Of a DNA stretch of 13,741 bases, positions 5,740-13,472 are shown piece by piece. The notes under the pieces are model-generated. The model did not search any database, had not been told where the DNA came from, and saw only the letters and a list, made by a program, of their open reading frames with translations. Made by a program: the position numbers and the translations under genes. Origin of the DNA: an uncultured Parabacteroides sp. (GTDB lineage: Bacteria; Bacteroidota; Bacteroidia; Bacteroidales; Tannerellaceae); the NCBI GenBank assembly GCA_937890135.1, contig CALBYC010000191.1, positions 1 to 13,741 on the forward strand. The letters are read 5' to 3'. Every line of letters starts with the position of its first letter. Position 1 is the first letter of the stretch.

Positions 5740-6891
5740 ATGAGTAAAATACATATTGCGTTAGTAGGTGGCCAACCGGCACCGGTTTACCATGGCATTG
5801 TTGCAACCAAACCCGATAAAGTCGTCTTCGTCTATTCTGAAAATAGCGAGGATGTGCTGGAATCATTAAAAAGGGAAATAAACATTCCCATAGATGAGCA
5901 GAAGCCATTAGATCCTACGGATCCTATGAAGATACTAATGCGTGCAAAAGAATTAGCTGATAAGTATAAAAACGATGACGTGAGTTTGAATATCTCCAGC
6001 GGCTTGAAATCGTGGTCGCATTTGTTCGGCATTGTTTTTGATAAGATGGAAAATGCCGAGGTCGTTTACATGGATCAGAACAATGTCTTATGGAATTACA
6101 AGACCATGACTTGTAGTGACGATTTCGATTTTGATATGCATGCATTGTTTCGCCTGTATGGTAATCCGTTGGTTAATTATACTCCGTTTGAACAGTATAC
6201 AGAAGAAGACATAAAAGTCATGAAAGAGGTTGAAAATATTCGGAGATTTAATGTAGAAGTATTCAATAAGTTGGTGACCGTTCTGAATAAGGATAAACAA
6301 AACAAGCTGTTGAGCCAAAAGTCTGGGAGGTTTAATATTGAAAATGACTCTTCATATGTTGAATGGACTAAGAAGAATGAAGGTGCTGGCGTGATAAATG
6401 ATGTAGTTGAATTAAGTTTGAATAAAACAGGAAAAAACGTAACGAGAAAATTTGTCTCTCCACATGCCTTGTCTTTAGTTTTTAATTCCGGATGGTTTGA
6501 GTATAAAGTGGCATTGATGTTATCAAAATGGGACAAGGCTAAGGAAATTTGTTTGAATTGCCGTTTCCCTTCTAAGGTCGGTTTGGACAAAAATGAGGTG
6601 GACATTATCGTCAATACAGGTAAGAAAATTCTGTTCGTGGAATGCAAGACGCAAATAAGTTCATCTGCTGATATTGATAAATTCAGGAGTGTGGTTAACG
6701 GTTATGGTGGTATGGGTAGCAAAGGTTTGTTTGTTACGGATGCGAAGATGAGTGAGTTTAATGATGAGAAGTGTAAGGAACGTAATATTATACCATTTTC
6801 GATTGAACTGGCTAAGCAATGGTCGTTGGCTCCAGAAAAAGCCCTGTCATTGTTGTTAGATAGTGATTTGTTTAATATAAATACCAAATGA
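5740..6891 (+). CDS. CARF-PD-(D/E)XK nuclease, Card1/Can2 type CRISPR ancillary effector
   Basis: The 383 residues match the usual length and layout of Card1/Can2 proteins (DUF1887-related). Residues 1 to about 145 form a CARF Rossmann-like domain (IHIALVGGQPAPVYHG at the start; the ligand-loop motif LNISSGLKSW at 83-92). A linker follows, and a PD-(D/E)XK nuclease fills about 240-350. Its expected catalytic residues are present: E254 in GWFEYK, D288 in NEVDII, and E301/K303 in FVECKT. Characterised relatives are activated by cyclic tetra-adenylate made by Cas10 and then cut DNA and/or RNA to slow phage infection. The start at 5740 follows csm5 closely, and its stop overlaps the next start (ATGA at 6888). 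There is no HEPN domain, so it is not Csm6. The ligand and substrate here are inferred from the family. Confidence 0.87.
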   Translation: MSKIHIALVGGQPAPVYHGIVATKPDKVVFVYSENSEDVLESLKREINIPIDEQKPLDPTDPMKILMRAKELADKYKNDDVSLNISSGLKSWSHLFGIVFDKMENAEVVYMDQNNVLWNYKTMTCSDDFDFDMHALFRLYGNPLVNYTPFEQYTEEDIKVMKEVENIRRFNVEVFNKLVTVLNKDKQNKLLSQKSGRFNIENDSSYVEWTKKNEGAGVINDVVELSLNKTGKNVTRKFVSPHALSLVFNSGWFEYKVALMLSKWDKAKEICLNCRFPSKVGLDKNEVDIIVNTGKKILFVECKTQISSSADIDKFRSVVNGYGGMGSKGLFVTDAKMSEFNDEKCKERNIIPFSIELAKQWSLAPEKALSLLLDSDLFNINTK

Positions 6892-8198
6892 GTATGGCAC
6901 GAAAAGTATTTGTATCTTTTTTGGGCTTCAATAATTATGGAGCCTGTCATTACGTGCGTGATGAATTTAAATCTTCAAAAGTACGGTACATTCAAGAAGC
7001 AACAGTCCAGTATCTCATGGGTCAATCAACATGGACAAAGAATGACGCAGCTTACATTCTGCTAACAGAAGGGGCAGAGAAACATAACTGGGTGGATAAT
7101 GGACAGCGAGACAGAGATGGAAATATAATTGAGCAAGAAGGCTTAAAAAGTCGAATGAATCATATGGATTTGCCTTTTGTTGTTCATCCAATTCAGAACC
7201 TGCCGGACGGAAACAATGAAAAGGAAATTTGGCAGATATTTGGACGGATATTTGAAGTGATTGAAGATGGAGACGAGCTCTACTTTGACTTGACGCACGG
7301 TTTCCGGTATTTGCCGATGCTTGTATTGGTTTTAGGCAATTATTCCAAATTCTTGAAGAATGTTTCGATAAGAAGCATTACTTATGGAAATTATGAGTCA
7401 AGGAACAAAGAAACGAATGAAGCTCCAATCATTGATTTGCTTCCCCTGTCGGAATTGCAGGATTGGACATCATCCGCTGCCGCTTTTTTGACCAGTGGAA
7501 ATGTGACGCTTCTGAAAGCAATGTGCAATAAAAAACTTAGGCCGGTACTGATGGAAACAAGAGGGACAGACATAAATGCCCAAACCTTGCAAAGATATAT
7601 GAAGGCGTTAAATGAAGTTGTCAGCGACTTGACCACTTGTAGAGGCAAAAATATTGTGTCGGGTGAGCATATAGCTGATATGAATAAATATGCCAACAAG
7701 TTAAATGAGGTGATGATAGAGCCTATGAAGCCAATCATCCATAAACTGAAGGATTCTTTTGAAGGGTTTATGCCATCTGAGGATGTGAAAAATGGGTACA
7801 TTGCCGCCAAATGGTGTTTTCAGAACAAATTATACCAACAGTCATTGACGATTCTGCAGGAGACGATGATATCGCATATATGTGAAGAATTGGATTGGGA
7901 TATTATTGAATTTAGGAAGCGTGAAGCTGTATCTAAGGCATTCCGCATCCTGTTGTATAGAATTGTGGATGATAAGAGCCAATGGAAGGCAGAAATATCT
8001 GATTTCCCTTTGATAGAAAAGGCTTTGGCTAACGAGACATTGAGGTCGTTGTCGAAATATTATTCTACTATTAGTGATATAAGGAATGATTACAATCATG
8101 CAGGAATGAAAAGCGGTGCGGCTTCTGAAGACAGTATTGTGTCAAAATTAGAGGAAGATTTAGATAATATAATGTCGTTAGTTCCCAAAAAGAAATGA
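6888..8198 (+). CDS. csx2: CARF-HEPN protein, Csx1/Csx2 (DxTHG/TM1812) family ribonuclease
   Basis: This 436-residue protein combines an N-terminal CARF domain and a C-terminal HEPN ribonuclease domain. FVSFLGFNNYGACHYV at 8-23 is the first CARF strand and loop. FDLTHGFRYLPML at 133-145 carries the DxTHG motif (D134, T136, H137, G138) that names the family. The HEPN active site is RNDYNH with R399, N400 and H404, the RNxxxH form usual in Csx1-type enzymes. Relatives bind cyclic oligoadenylate and degrade RNA without sequence stringency. ATG 6888 overlaps the previous stop; a second in-frame ATG at 6894 is an equally possible start. Its own stop overlaps the next ATG at 8195. All key residues are present, so the gene appears functional. 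Csx1 and Csx2 naming is used interchangeably for this group. Confidence 0.88.
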   Translation: MSMARKVFVSFLGFNNYGACHYVRDEFKSSKVRYIQEATVQYLMGQSTWTKNDAAYILLTEGAEKHNWVDNGQRDRDGNIIEQEGLKSRMNHMDLPFVVHPIQNLPDGNNEKEIWQIFGRIFEVIEDGDELYFDLTHGFRYLPMLVLVLGNYSKFLKNVSIRSITYGNYESRNKETNEAPIIDLLPLSELQDWTSSAAAFLTSGNVTLLKAMCNKKLRPVLMETRGTDINAQTLQRYMKALNEVVSDLTTCRGKNIVSGEHIADMNKYANKLNEVMIEPMKPIIHKLKDSFEGFMPSEDVKNGYIAAKWCFQNKLYQQSLTILQETMISHICEELDWDIIEFRKREAVSKAFRILLYRIVDDKSQWKAEISDFPLIEKALANETLRSLSKYYSTISDIRNDYNHAGMKSGAASEDSIVSKLEEDLDNIMSLVPKKK

Positions 8199-8566
8199 CA
8201 TTTATAAATATATCCAATCATCCTTCTGTCTATTGGGATGAAAAGCAGTTGTCTGAAGCTGGGCAGTATGGTGAAATAATCGATATGCCTTTTCCTGCTA
8301 TTTCTGCCATGGCCGGAGAAGAGCAAATAGCGGATTTGTCCGGTACATTTGCGGAAATAATCATCGAAAAATATAACCCTGACGATGCTGTGTTTCATAT
8401 AATGGGAGAATTGTGCTTCACTTTTGCATTAGTGAGCAGGCTACAATCAAAAGGCTACGTGTGCATGGCTTCTACAACGGAAAGGATTGTCGAAGAAACG
8501 TTCCCGGGGCGCAAGGAGGTATATTTCCAATTTGTGAAGTTTCGGGAATATCTTAAAAATTTATGA
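8195..8566 (+). CDS. Small Csx20-like type III CRISPR accessory protein
   Basis: This 123-residue protein starts FINISNHPSVYWDEKQ, has EIIDMPFPAI at 27-36, a central VFHIMGELCFTFALVSRLQSKG, and ends with STTERIVEE and FVKFREYL. The NxSNHP-type opening, the (S/T)TxR loop and the terminal FxxFREY resemble the small Rossmann-fold Csx20/Csx15/Csx16 group that accompanies CARF effectors. Members of that group are proposed to remove or sequester cyclic oligoadenylate and so switch effectors off. That function fits its place as the last gene after two CARF effectors, with an ATGA overlap. The family assignment is from motif memory only; a distinct but analogous family is possible. The product is probably cytoplasmic, with no signal peptide. 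Confidence 0.6.
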   Translation: MTFINISNHPSVYWDEKQLSEAGQYGEIIDMPFPAISAMAGEEQIADLSGTFAEIIIEKYNPDDAVFHIMGELCFTFALVSRLQSKGYVCMASTTERIVEETFPGRKEVYFQFVKFREYLKNL

Positions 8567-8576
8567 CCGGAACACA

Positions 8577-8608
8577 TTCGTCCATATCATTCCTTTTTCT
8601 TACTTTTG
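8577..8608 (+). promoter_or_regulatory. Bacteroidota-type promoter of the men operon
   Basis: TTCG at 8577-8580 (one base off TTTG) is followed after 20 bases by TACTTTTG at 8601-8608, a full match to TAnnTTTG. Initiation is expected near 8615, leaving a short leader before ATG 8636. It separates the menaquinone operon from the CRISPR genes. Confidence 0.6.
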
Positions 8609-8635
8609 TAAAGTAATCACTAAAAGACGAGAGGT

Positions 8636-9868
8636 ATGAAATACAAATTATTGGTGATAGATGTGGATGGAACATTGCTGAATGAAACTGGCGAGATTAC
8701 CCAGCACACCCGTTCCGCCATATTGAAAGCCCAACAGATGGGGCTTCAAGTTGTGCTGTCTTCCGGACGTCCGTCGGGTGGAATATTGCCTTTGGCCAGG
8801 GAATTGGAATTGAATAATTATAAAGGATTCGTCATTGCGTACAATGGTGCGCAAATTATCGATATGACGGATCAGAGTTTTTTGTTCGACAAACACATAG
8901 ACCATGCTTTGATTCCCTATCTGAATAAAAAAGCGAAGAAAAACGGTTTTTCTATTTTTACTTATTCCGATGATGTCATATTGACCGACTCGGCATTTGA
9001 TGTTTATATCCAGCATGAAGCGGACTTGAACAACATGCCCATCTGCGAGGTGAATGATTTTCCTTCAGCTGTTGATTTCGATCCATGCAAATGTGTTTTG
9101 GTAAGTGACGACGAGGCGGGTCTGGTCGAGTTGGAGAATCATTGGAAAAGGAAATTGGCAGGGACAGCGGATGTTTTCCGTTCCGAAGATTATTTTTTGG
9201 AAGTAGTCCCGGCGACGGTGGACAAAGGGAACGCATTGGCTTTGTTGATGCAGATGCTGGGAATGGAACGTGATGAGGTGATGGCGATTGGGGATGGTGT
9301 GGCCGATGTCCCTATGTTGCAGTTGGCCGGTTTGTCCGTAGCCATGGGAAATGCACGCAATTCAGTTCAGGCTTGCGCCGATACGGTGACTTTGCCCAAC
9401 AGCCAAGAAGGAGTGGCGGTTGCGATTGAGAAAAACATATTGGCGACGATGCGCCCGGCGGAAATACCATTGGACTTGCTCAATGCGAGAGGAAAACATG
9501 CCTTGATGGGCAATTTGGGCATTCAGTACACCTATGCATCTGAAACACGAGTGGAGGCGACGATGCCTGTCGACGAACGAACGCGCCAGCCTTTTGGCAT
9601 CCTCCACGGAGGGGCTACCCTGGCATTGGCGGAAACGGCGGCCGGATTGGGCTCTATGCTGATTGTGCGGCCCGATGAAATCGTCGTGGGCATGCAAGTC
9701 AGTGGAAACCATATCTCTTCAGCCCATGAAGGTGACACGGTACGTGCGGTTGCCACGATACTCCACAAGGGACGTTCGTCGCACGTTTGGAACGTCGATA
9801 TCTTTACTTCGACAGATCGCTTGGTTTCTTCTGTGAGGGTTATGAACAGTGTGATGAAAAAGAAATGA
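8636..9868 (+). CDS. HAD phosphatase-hotdog thioesterase fusion, probable DHNA-CoA thioesterase
   Basis: Two enzymes are joined in 410 residues. Residues 1 to about 270 are a Cof-type (IIB) HAD hydrolase: DVDGT at 9-13 with nucleophile D9, SSGRP at 42-46, K197, and GDGVADVPML at 219-228 for magnesium. Residues about 280-410 are a hotdog domain of the PaaI/MenI kind, with PFGILHGGATLALAETAAG at 319-337, where H324-G-G and E333 are the expected catalytic features. The gene leads a menaquinone operon and its stop overlaps the menF start (ATGA at 9865). The hotdog half therefore probably hydrolyses 1,4-dihydroxy-2-naphthoyl-CoA, the step after MenB. The HAD half's substrate is unknown; HAD IIB enzymes often act on sugar or cofactor phosphates. 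The fusion is in frame with no sign of a sequencing artefact. Confidence 0.85.
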   Translation: MKYKLLVIDVDGTLLNETGEITQHTRSAILKAQQMGLQVVLSSGRPSGGILPLARELELNNYKGFVIAYNGAQIIDMTDQSFLFDKHIDHALIPYLNKKAKKNGFSIFTYSDDVILTDSAFDVYIQHEADLNNMPICEVNDFPSAVDFDPCKCVLVSDDEAGLVELENHWKRKLAGTADVFRSEDYFLEVVPATVDKGNALALLMQMLGMERDEVMAIGDGVADVPMLQLAGLSVAMGNARNSVQACADTVTLPNSQEGVAVAIEKNILATMRPAEIPLDLLNARGKHALMGNLGIQYTYASETRVEATMPVDERTRQPFGILHGGATLALAETAAGLGSMLIVRPDEIVVGMQVSGNHISSAHEGDTVRAVATILHKGRSSHVWNVDIFTSTDRLVSSVRVMNSVMKKK

Positions 9869-10956
9869 TAACAGAAGATTCCTGCGAACTGATTGATGCG
9901 TTGATTAAACAAGGCCGAAGTTTTGCTTTGTGGCGTGTGGCGGGGGACGATTGCATCCATTTTGGTATGCAGACTTATGGAAGCCCGGAATTGTTATATG
10001 ATATTTCGGATTTGAATGGGCGTACCGGTTTTGTGATTGCTCCCTTTCAAATATCCAGCAAGCATCCTGTCGTGGTAATCAAACCGGACTGCCTGGATTT
10101 GCCGGAAGATATATTGGAAAGCCCGCAAGATATGATAGAGGTGTTGGCGCATGAAGCCCCCGTGGTGTTGACTGAGCAAGAAGAAAAAAAACAGTATGAG
10201 TCTGCTTTCTGTCTGTTTAGCCGTCCACTGCTTAAAGGAACCCAGGACAAGTTGGTTTTGTCCCGTTCCAAGACAGTCAAGCGCAGGCGAGGCTTGTCCC
10301 CGGCCAATTCCTTTTTCAAAGCTTGCAAACGTTATATCTATTCGTATGTGTATTTATTGCATACGCCCGTGACCGGGACATGGATGGGGAGCACTCCGGA
10401 GGTTCTTTTGGCGGGGAAAGGGAAAGACTGGCAAACCGTTGCCTTGGCGGGCACGCAACGGCTGGTAGATGGAAAATTGCCGGCTAAATGGGATAGCAAA
10501 AACTGTCAGGAACAACAGCTGGTAGCTTCTTATATCCGCCGCCAGTTAGCCGCATTGAATATTCATCCGGATGAAAAAGGCCCTTATTCTGTACGAGCGG
10601 GGGAGTTGTCCCACCTGAAGAGCATTTTCAAGTTTGCTTTGCCCGACACTCGCATGCTGGGCGATGTATTGAGCTTGCTGCATCCGACTCCTGCCGTATG
10701 CGGACTCCCGAAAGAGGACGCTTTCCGGTTCATTATAGAGAAAGAAGGGTATGACAGGAGCTACTATTCCGGATTTGTTGGTTGGCTTTCCCCTACAGGA
10801 CAGACGGATATATATGTGAACCTTCGTTGCGTGAATATTCATCCGGACACTTATACTTTGTTCGCAGGGGGAGGATTATTGGCCTCATCGGATTTGGAGG
10901 ATGAATGGGAAGAGACCATCGATAAGATGAAAACAATGCAGAACATTTTAGAATGA
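9865..10956 (+). CDS. menF: Isochorismate synthase
   Basis: MenF converts chorismate to isochorismate, the entry step of menaquinone synthesis. I chose ATG 9865, which overlaps the preceding stop as ATGA and gives 363 residues; the frame is open back to 9787, but that would place 78 bases inside the upstream gene. The chorismate-binding domain fills the C-terminal two thirds: STPEVLLA at 176-183, LAGTQ at 194-198, ELSHLKS at 247-253, LHPTPAVCGLPKE at 272-284, YYSGFVGW at 300-307, and LFAGGGLLASSDLEDEWEET at 332-351 with the magnesium-binding acidic residues. The N-terminal part (about 1-110) is shorter and more variable, as usual in this family. menD starts 10 bases downstream. Confidence 0.93.
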   Translation: MITEDSCELIDALIKQGRSFALWRVAGDDCIHFGMQTYGSPELLYDISDLNGRTGFVIAPFQISSKHPVVVIKPDCLDLPEDILESPQDMIEVLAHEAPVVLTEQEEKKQYESAFCLFSRPLLKGTQDKLVLSRSKTVKRRRGLSPANSFFKACKRYIYSYVYLLHTPVTGTWMGSTPEVLLAGKGKDWQTVALAGTQRLVDGKLPAKWDSKNCQEQQLVASYIRRQLAALNIHPDEKGPYSVRAGELSHLKSIFKFALPDTRMLGDVLSLLHPTPAVCGLPKEDAFRFIIEKEGYDRSYYSGFVGWLSPTGQTDIYVNLRCVNIHPDTYTLFAGGGLLASSDLEDEWEETIDKMKTMQNILE

Positions 10957-10966
10957 TAAATTAATT

Positions 10967-12628
10967 ATGTATTCGGATAAAAAGAATGTGCTTCAATTGG
11001 TCGCTTTGCTGAAGGAGCATGGCATCCGGAACGTGGTGTTGTGTCCCGGCAGTCGCAATATGCCGATTGTGCAGACTTTGGTACAGCATCCGTTCTTCAG
11101 TTGCCATGCCGTGACGGATGAGCGGAATGCTGGATTTTTTGCTGTGGGATTGGCATTGAACAGCGGCAGACCTTCCGTTGTATGTTGTACTTCAGGTACG
11201 GCATTGCTTGACATGCATCCTGCAGTTGCGGAAGCTTACTACCAGCAGGTCCCTTTGGTTGTTGTCTCGGCAGATCGCCCGGCAGCTTGGATTGGCCAGA
11301 TGGACGGCCAGACATTGCATCAGGAACGTGTATTCCATGACGTAGTGAAGAAAGAAGTTTGTTTGCCGGAGATCCATACCCGTGAGGAAGAATGGTATTG
11401 TAACCGTTTGATAAACGAGGCTTTGCTGGAAATGAACCACCATGGTAAAGGTCCAGTGCACATTAACGTCCCGATATCAGAACCCTTTTTCGATTTTACT
11501 GTGGAACAACTCCCCGAAGTCCGTGTCATACAGCGTTATCAGGGCTTGAATGTTTATGAACGAGAATATGGGAGCCTGATTGCCCGTCTTGGACGATACT
11601 CCAAGCGCATGGTAGTGGCAGGACAACAGAACATGATATACCAGTTTGAACGGAAGACGGCGAAGATGATTTACAAGTATTTTACATGGTTGTGCGAGCA
11701 TACTGCCAACCAGACAGTTCCAGGCGTTCCCGTCAAGAATTTCGACATGGTACTGGCATCTTTGGATGAAAGCCAGAAAGACAAGCTGTCTCCTGACCTT
11801 GTGATTACATATGGCGGACATATTGTATCCAAAAGGCTGAAGCAGTGGTTGCGGAAGTATCCGCCCAAAGAACATTGGCATGTGGCTTCAGATGGCGAGG
11901 TCCGTGATACATTTGGCGCATTGACAACCGTTATCGAGATGGATCCTTTCGAATTCATTGAAAAGGTGGCCGTTTTAATAGACTCCAACGTGGGGTATGA
12001 ATACCCGAAACAATGGGAATATCTTTCCAAGAAGACGGAGGAGCCGTTTTTTGAGTATTCCGAGATGTCGGCGATAGGTGCTTTGTTACATGCTTTGCCG
12101 GCTAACTCCACGTTGCATTTAGCCAATAGCTCGGTAGTTCGTTATGCCCAAATGTTCAAGTTGCCCAAGGAAGTTGAGGTTTGCTGCAACAGAGGAACGA
12201 GCGGAATAGAAGGCTCTCTGTCGACGGCGTTGGGATATGCGTGGGCTTCTGACAAACTCAATTTCATTCTGCTGGGAGATTTGAGTTTCTTTTATAACAT
12301 GAACGCACTTTGGGACAACTCGTCCCGGGGGAATGTGCGTGTCCTGCTCTTTAACAATGGAGGCGGGGAAAAATTCAGCTCTTTGGGAGCGCAATTGGCT
12401 GAGCCGGCAGAGAAGTATGTGAAAGGTTTACATCGTATGTCCGCCAAAGAATGGGCAATAGCCAATAAGTTTGACTACGCTTCAGTGCATAATTCCGAGG
12501 AACTGGAAGCCGTCCTGCCTGCTTTTGTTCAGGCGGAGCAACAGATAAATCCACAATTCGTGGAGGTGTTTACCAATCAAAGTGATGATGTTCGTTTGTT
12601 GAATAATTTTTATAATGGATTAAAATAG
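10967..12628 (+). CDS. menD: SEPHCHC synthase (2-succinyl-5-enolpyruvyl-6-hydroxy-3-cyclohexene-1-carboxylate synthase)
   Basis: MenD is a thiamine-diphosphate enzyme that adds the succinyl-semialdehyde unit from 2-oxoglutarate to isochorismate. The 553 residues are of normal length. CPGSRNMPI at 26-34 and TDERNAGFFAVGLA at 50-63 hold the family's Arg and the cofactor-activating Glu (E52). The thiamine/Mg motif is at about 405-465: RGTSGIEGSLSTALGYA, then GDLSFFYNMNALW and LLFNNGGG. The second Ser of the common PGSRSxP motif is Asn here, a small variation. It lies 10 bases after menF and 8 bases before menB, so co-transcription is clear. The product is a cytoplasmic homotetramer by analogy. 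Confidence 0.95.
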   Translation: MYSDKKNVLQLVALLKEHGIRNVVLCPGSRNMPIVQTLVQHPFFSCHAVTDERNAGFFAVGLALNSGRPSVVCCTSGTALLDMHPAVAEAYYQQVPLVVVSADRPAAWIGQMDGQTLHQERVFHDVVKKEVCLPEIHTREEEWYCNRLINEALLEMNHHGKGPVHINVPISEPFFDFTVEQLPEVRVIQRYQGLNVYEREYGSLIARLGRYSKRMVVAGQQNMIYQFERKTAKMIYKYFTWLCEHTANQTVPGVPVKNFDMVLASLDESQKDKLSPDLVITYGGHIVSKRLKQWLRKYPPKEHWHVASDGEVRDTFGALTTVIEMDPFEFIEKVAVLIDSNVGYEYPKQWEYLSKKTEEPFFEYSEMSAIGALLHALPANSTLHLANSSVVRYAQMFKLPKEVEVCCNRGTSGIEGSLSTALGYAWASDKLNFILLGDLSFFYNMNALWDNSSRGNVRVLLFNNGGGEKFSSLGAQLAEPAEKYVKGLHRMSAKEWAIANKFDYASVHNSEELEAVLPAFVQAEQQINPQFVEVFTNQSDDVRLLNNFYNGLK

Positions 12629-12636
12629 ATTTAGGA

Positions 12637-13461
12637 ATGGGTACAAAACGAGAATGGAAACCAATAAAAGAGTATAAGGAAATCCTTTTTGACATATATG
12701 ACGGCATTGCCCGTATCACGATTAATCGTGAACGTTATCGTAATGCGTTTACCCCGACTACAACCACAGAGATGAGTGATGCCCTTTATGTTTGCCGTGA
12801 ATGCCAGGATATCCGTGTTGTCGTATTGACTGGAGCAGGAGATAAAGCTTTTTGCGCAGGCGGAGACATGCATGTTAAAGGAAGAGGTGGGTATGTAGGC
12901 ACAGACGGTGTTCCTCGTTTGAATGTATTGGACGTGCAGAAGCAGATACGTTCCTTGCCCAAGCCCGTGATTGCCATGGTCAATGGTTTTGCCATCGGAG
13001 GCGGGCATGTCCTGCATGTAATGTGCGATTTGACCATTGCGTCCGATAATGCGAGGTTTGGGCAGACAGGCCCTAAAGTTGGCAGTTTCGATGCTGGCTT
13101 TGGCTCTTCATACTTGGCGCGTTGCGTGGGGCAGAAACGTGCCCGGGAAATTTGGTTCCTGTGCCGGCAATATACGGCGCAGGAGGCGTATGAGATGGGT
13201 ATGGTCAACAAGGTTGTCCCATTAGAGAGGCTGGAGGATGAAGTCGTCGAATGGGCAGAGACGATGATGCAGCACAGTCCGCTGGCTCTTCGCATGATTA
13301 AGGCGGGGCTGAATGCCGAGCTGGATGGGCAGGCTGGCATACAGGAACTGGCGGGTGACGCTACGATGCTTTACTACATGACTGATGAGGCTCAGGAAGG
13401 AGGAAAAGCTTTCCTTGAGAAACGTCGGCCACGTTTTGAAGATTATCCCAAGTTCCCATAA
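12637..13461 (+). CDS. menB: 1,4-dihydroxy-2-naphthoyl-CoA synthase
   Basis: MenB closes o-succinylbenzoyl-CoA into DHNA-CoA, the naphthoquinone ring-forming step. The 274-residue crotonase-fold protein has both oxyanion-hole stretches (FCAGGDMHV at 72-80; GFAIGGGHVLH at 117-127), the MenB signature QTGPKVGSFDAGFGSSYLAR at 143-162, and WFLCRQYTAQEAYEMGMVN at 173-191. The Gly in QTG corresponds to the bicarbonate-dependent (type I, E. coli-like) class; type II enzymes carry an acidic residue there. The length is typical. It starts 8 bases after the menD stop. The next step, thioester hydrolysis, is plausibly done by the hotdog domain encoded at the head of the operon. Confidence 0.96.
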   Translation: MGTKREWKPIKEYKEILFDIYDGIARITINRERYRNAFTPTTTTEMSDALYVCRECQDIRVVVLTGAGDKAFCAGGDMHVKGRGGYVGTDGVPRLNVLDVQKQIRSLPKPVIAMVNGFAIGGGHVLHVMCDLTIASDNARFGQTGPKVGSFDAGFGSSYLARCVGQKRAREIWFLCRQYTAQEAYEMGMVNKVVPLERLEDEVVEWAETMMQHSPLALRMIKAGLNAELDGQAGIQELAGDATMLYYMTDEAQEGGKAFLEKRRPRFEDYPKFP

Positions 13462-13472
13462 CTGTTTTGCTC

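Noticed and set aside
6177..6647. 156-codon antisense frame within the Card1-type gene
   Set aside because: It is the opposite strand of a well-supported coding region and shows no start context or domain of its own.
5740..6891. Identification of the CARF nuclease as Csm6
   Set aside because: The C-terminal domain has PD-(D/E)XK residues (E254, D288, E301, K303) and no HEPN RxxxxH motif, so Card1/Can2 is the better fit.
8567..8635. Terminator between the CRISPR genes and the men operon
   Set aside because: No stem-loop followed by a T-run is visible in these 69 bases; only a promoter can be supported.
9787..9864. Earlier start for menF inside the upstream gene
   Set aside because: It would add 26 residues unlike MenF and overlap the hotdog coding region by 82 bases, whereas ATG 9865 gives the usual ATGA junction.
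12786..13340. Long 184-codon open frame antisense to menB
   Set aside because: It is a shadow of the strongly conserved menB frame, with a Pro/Ser/Thr/Cys-rich translation and no domain.
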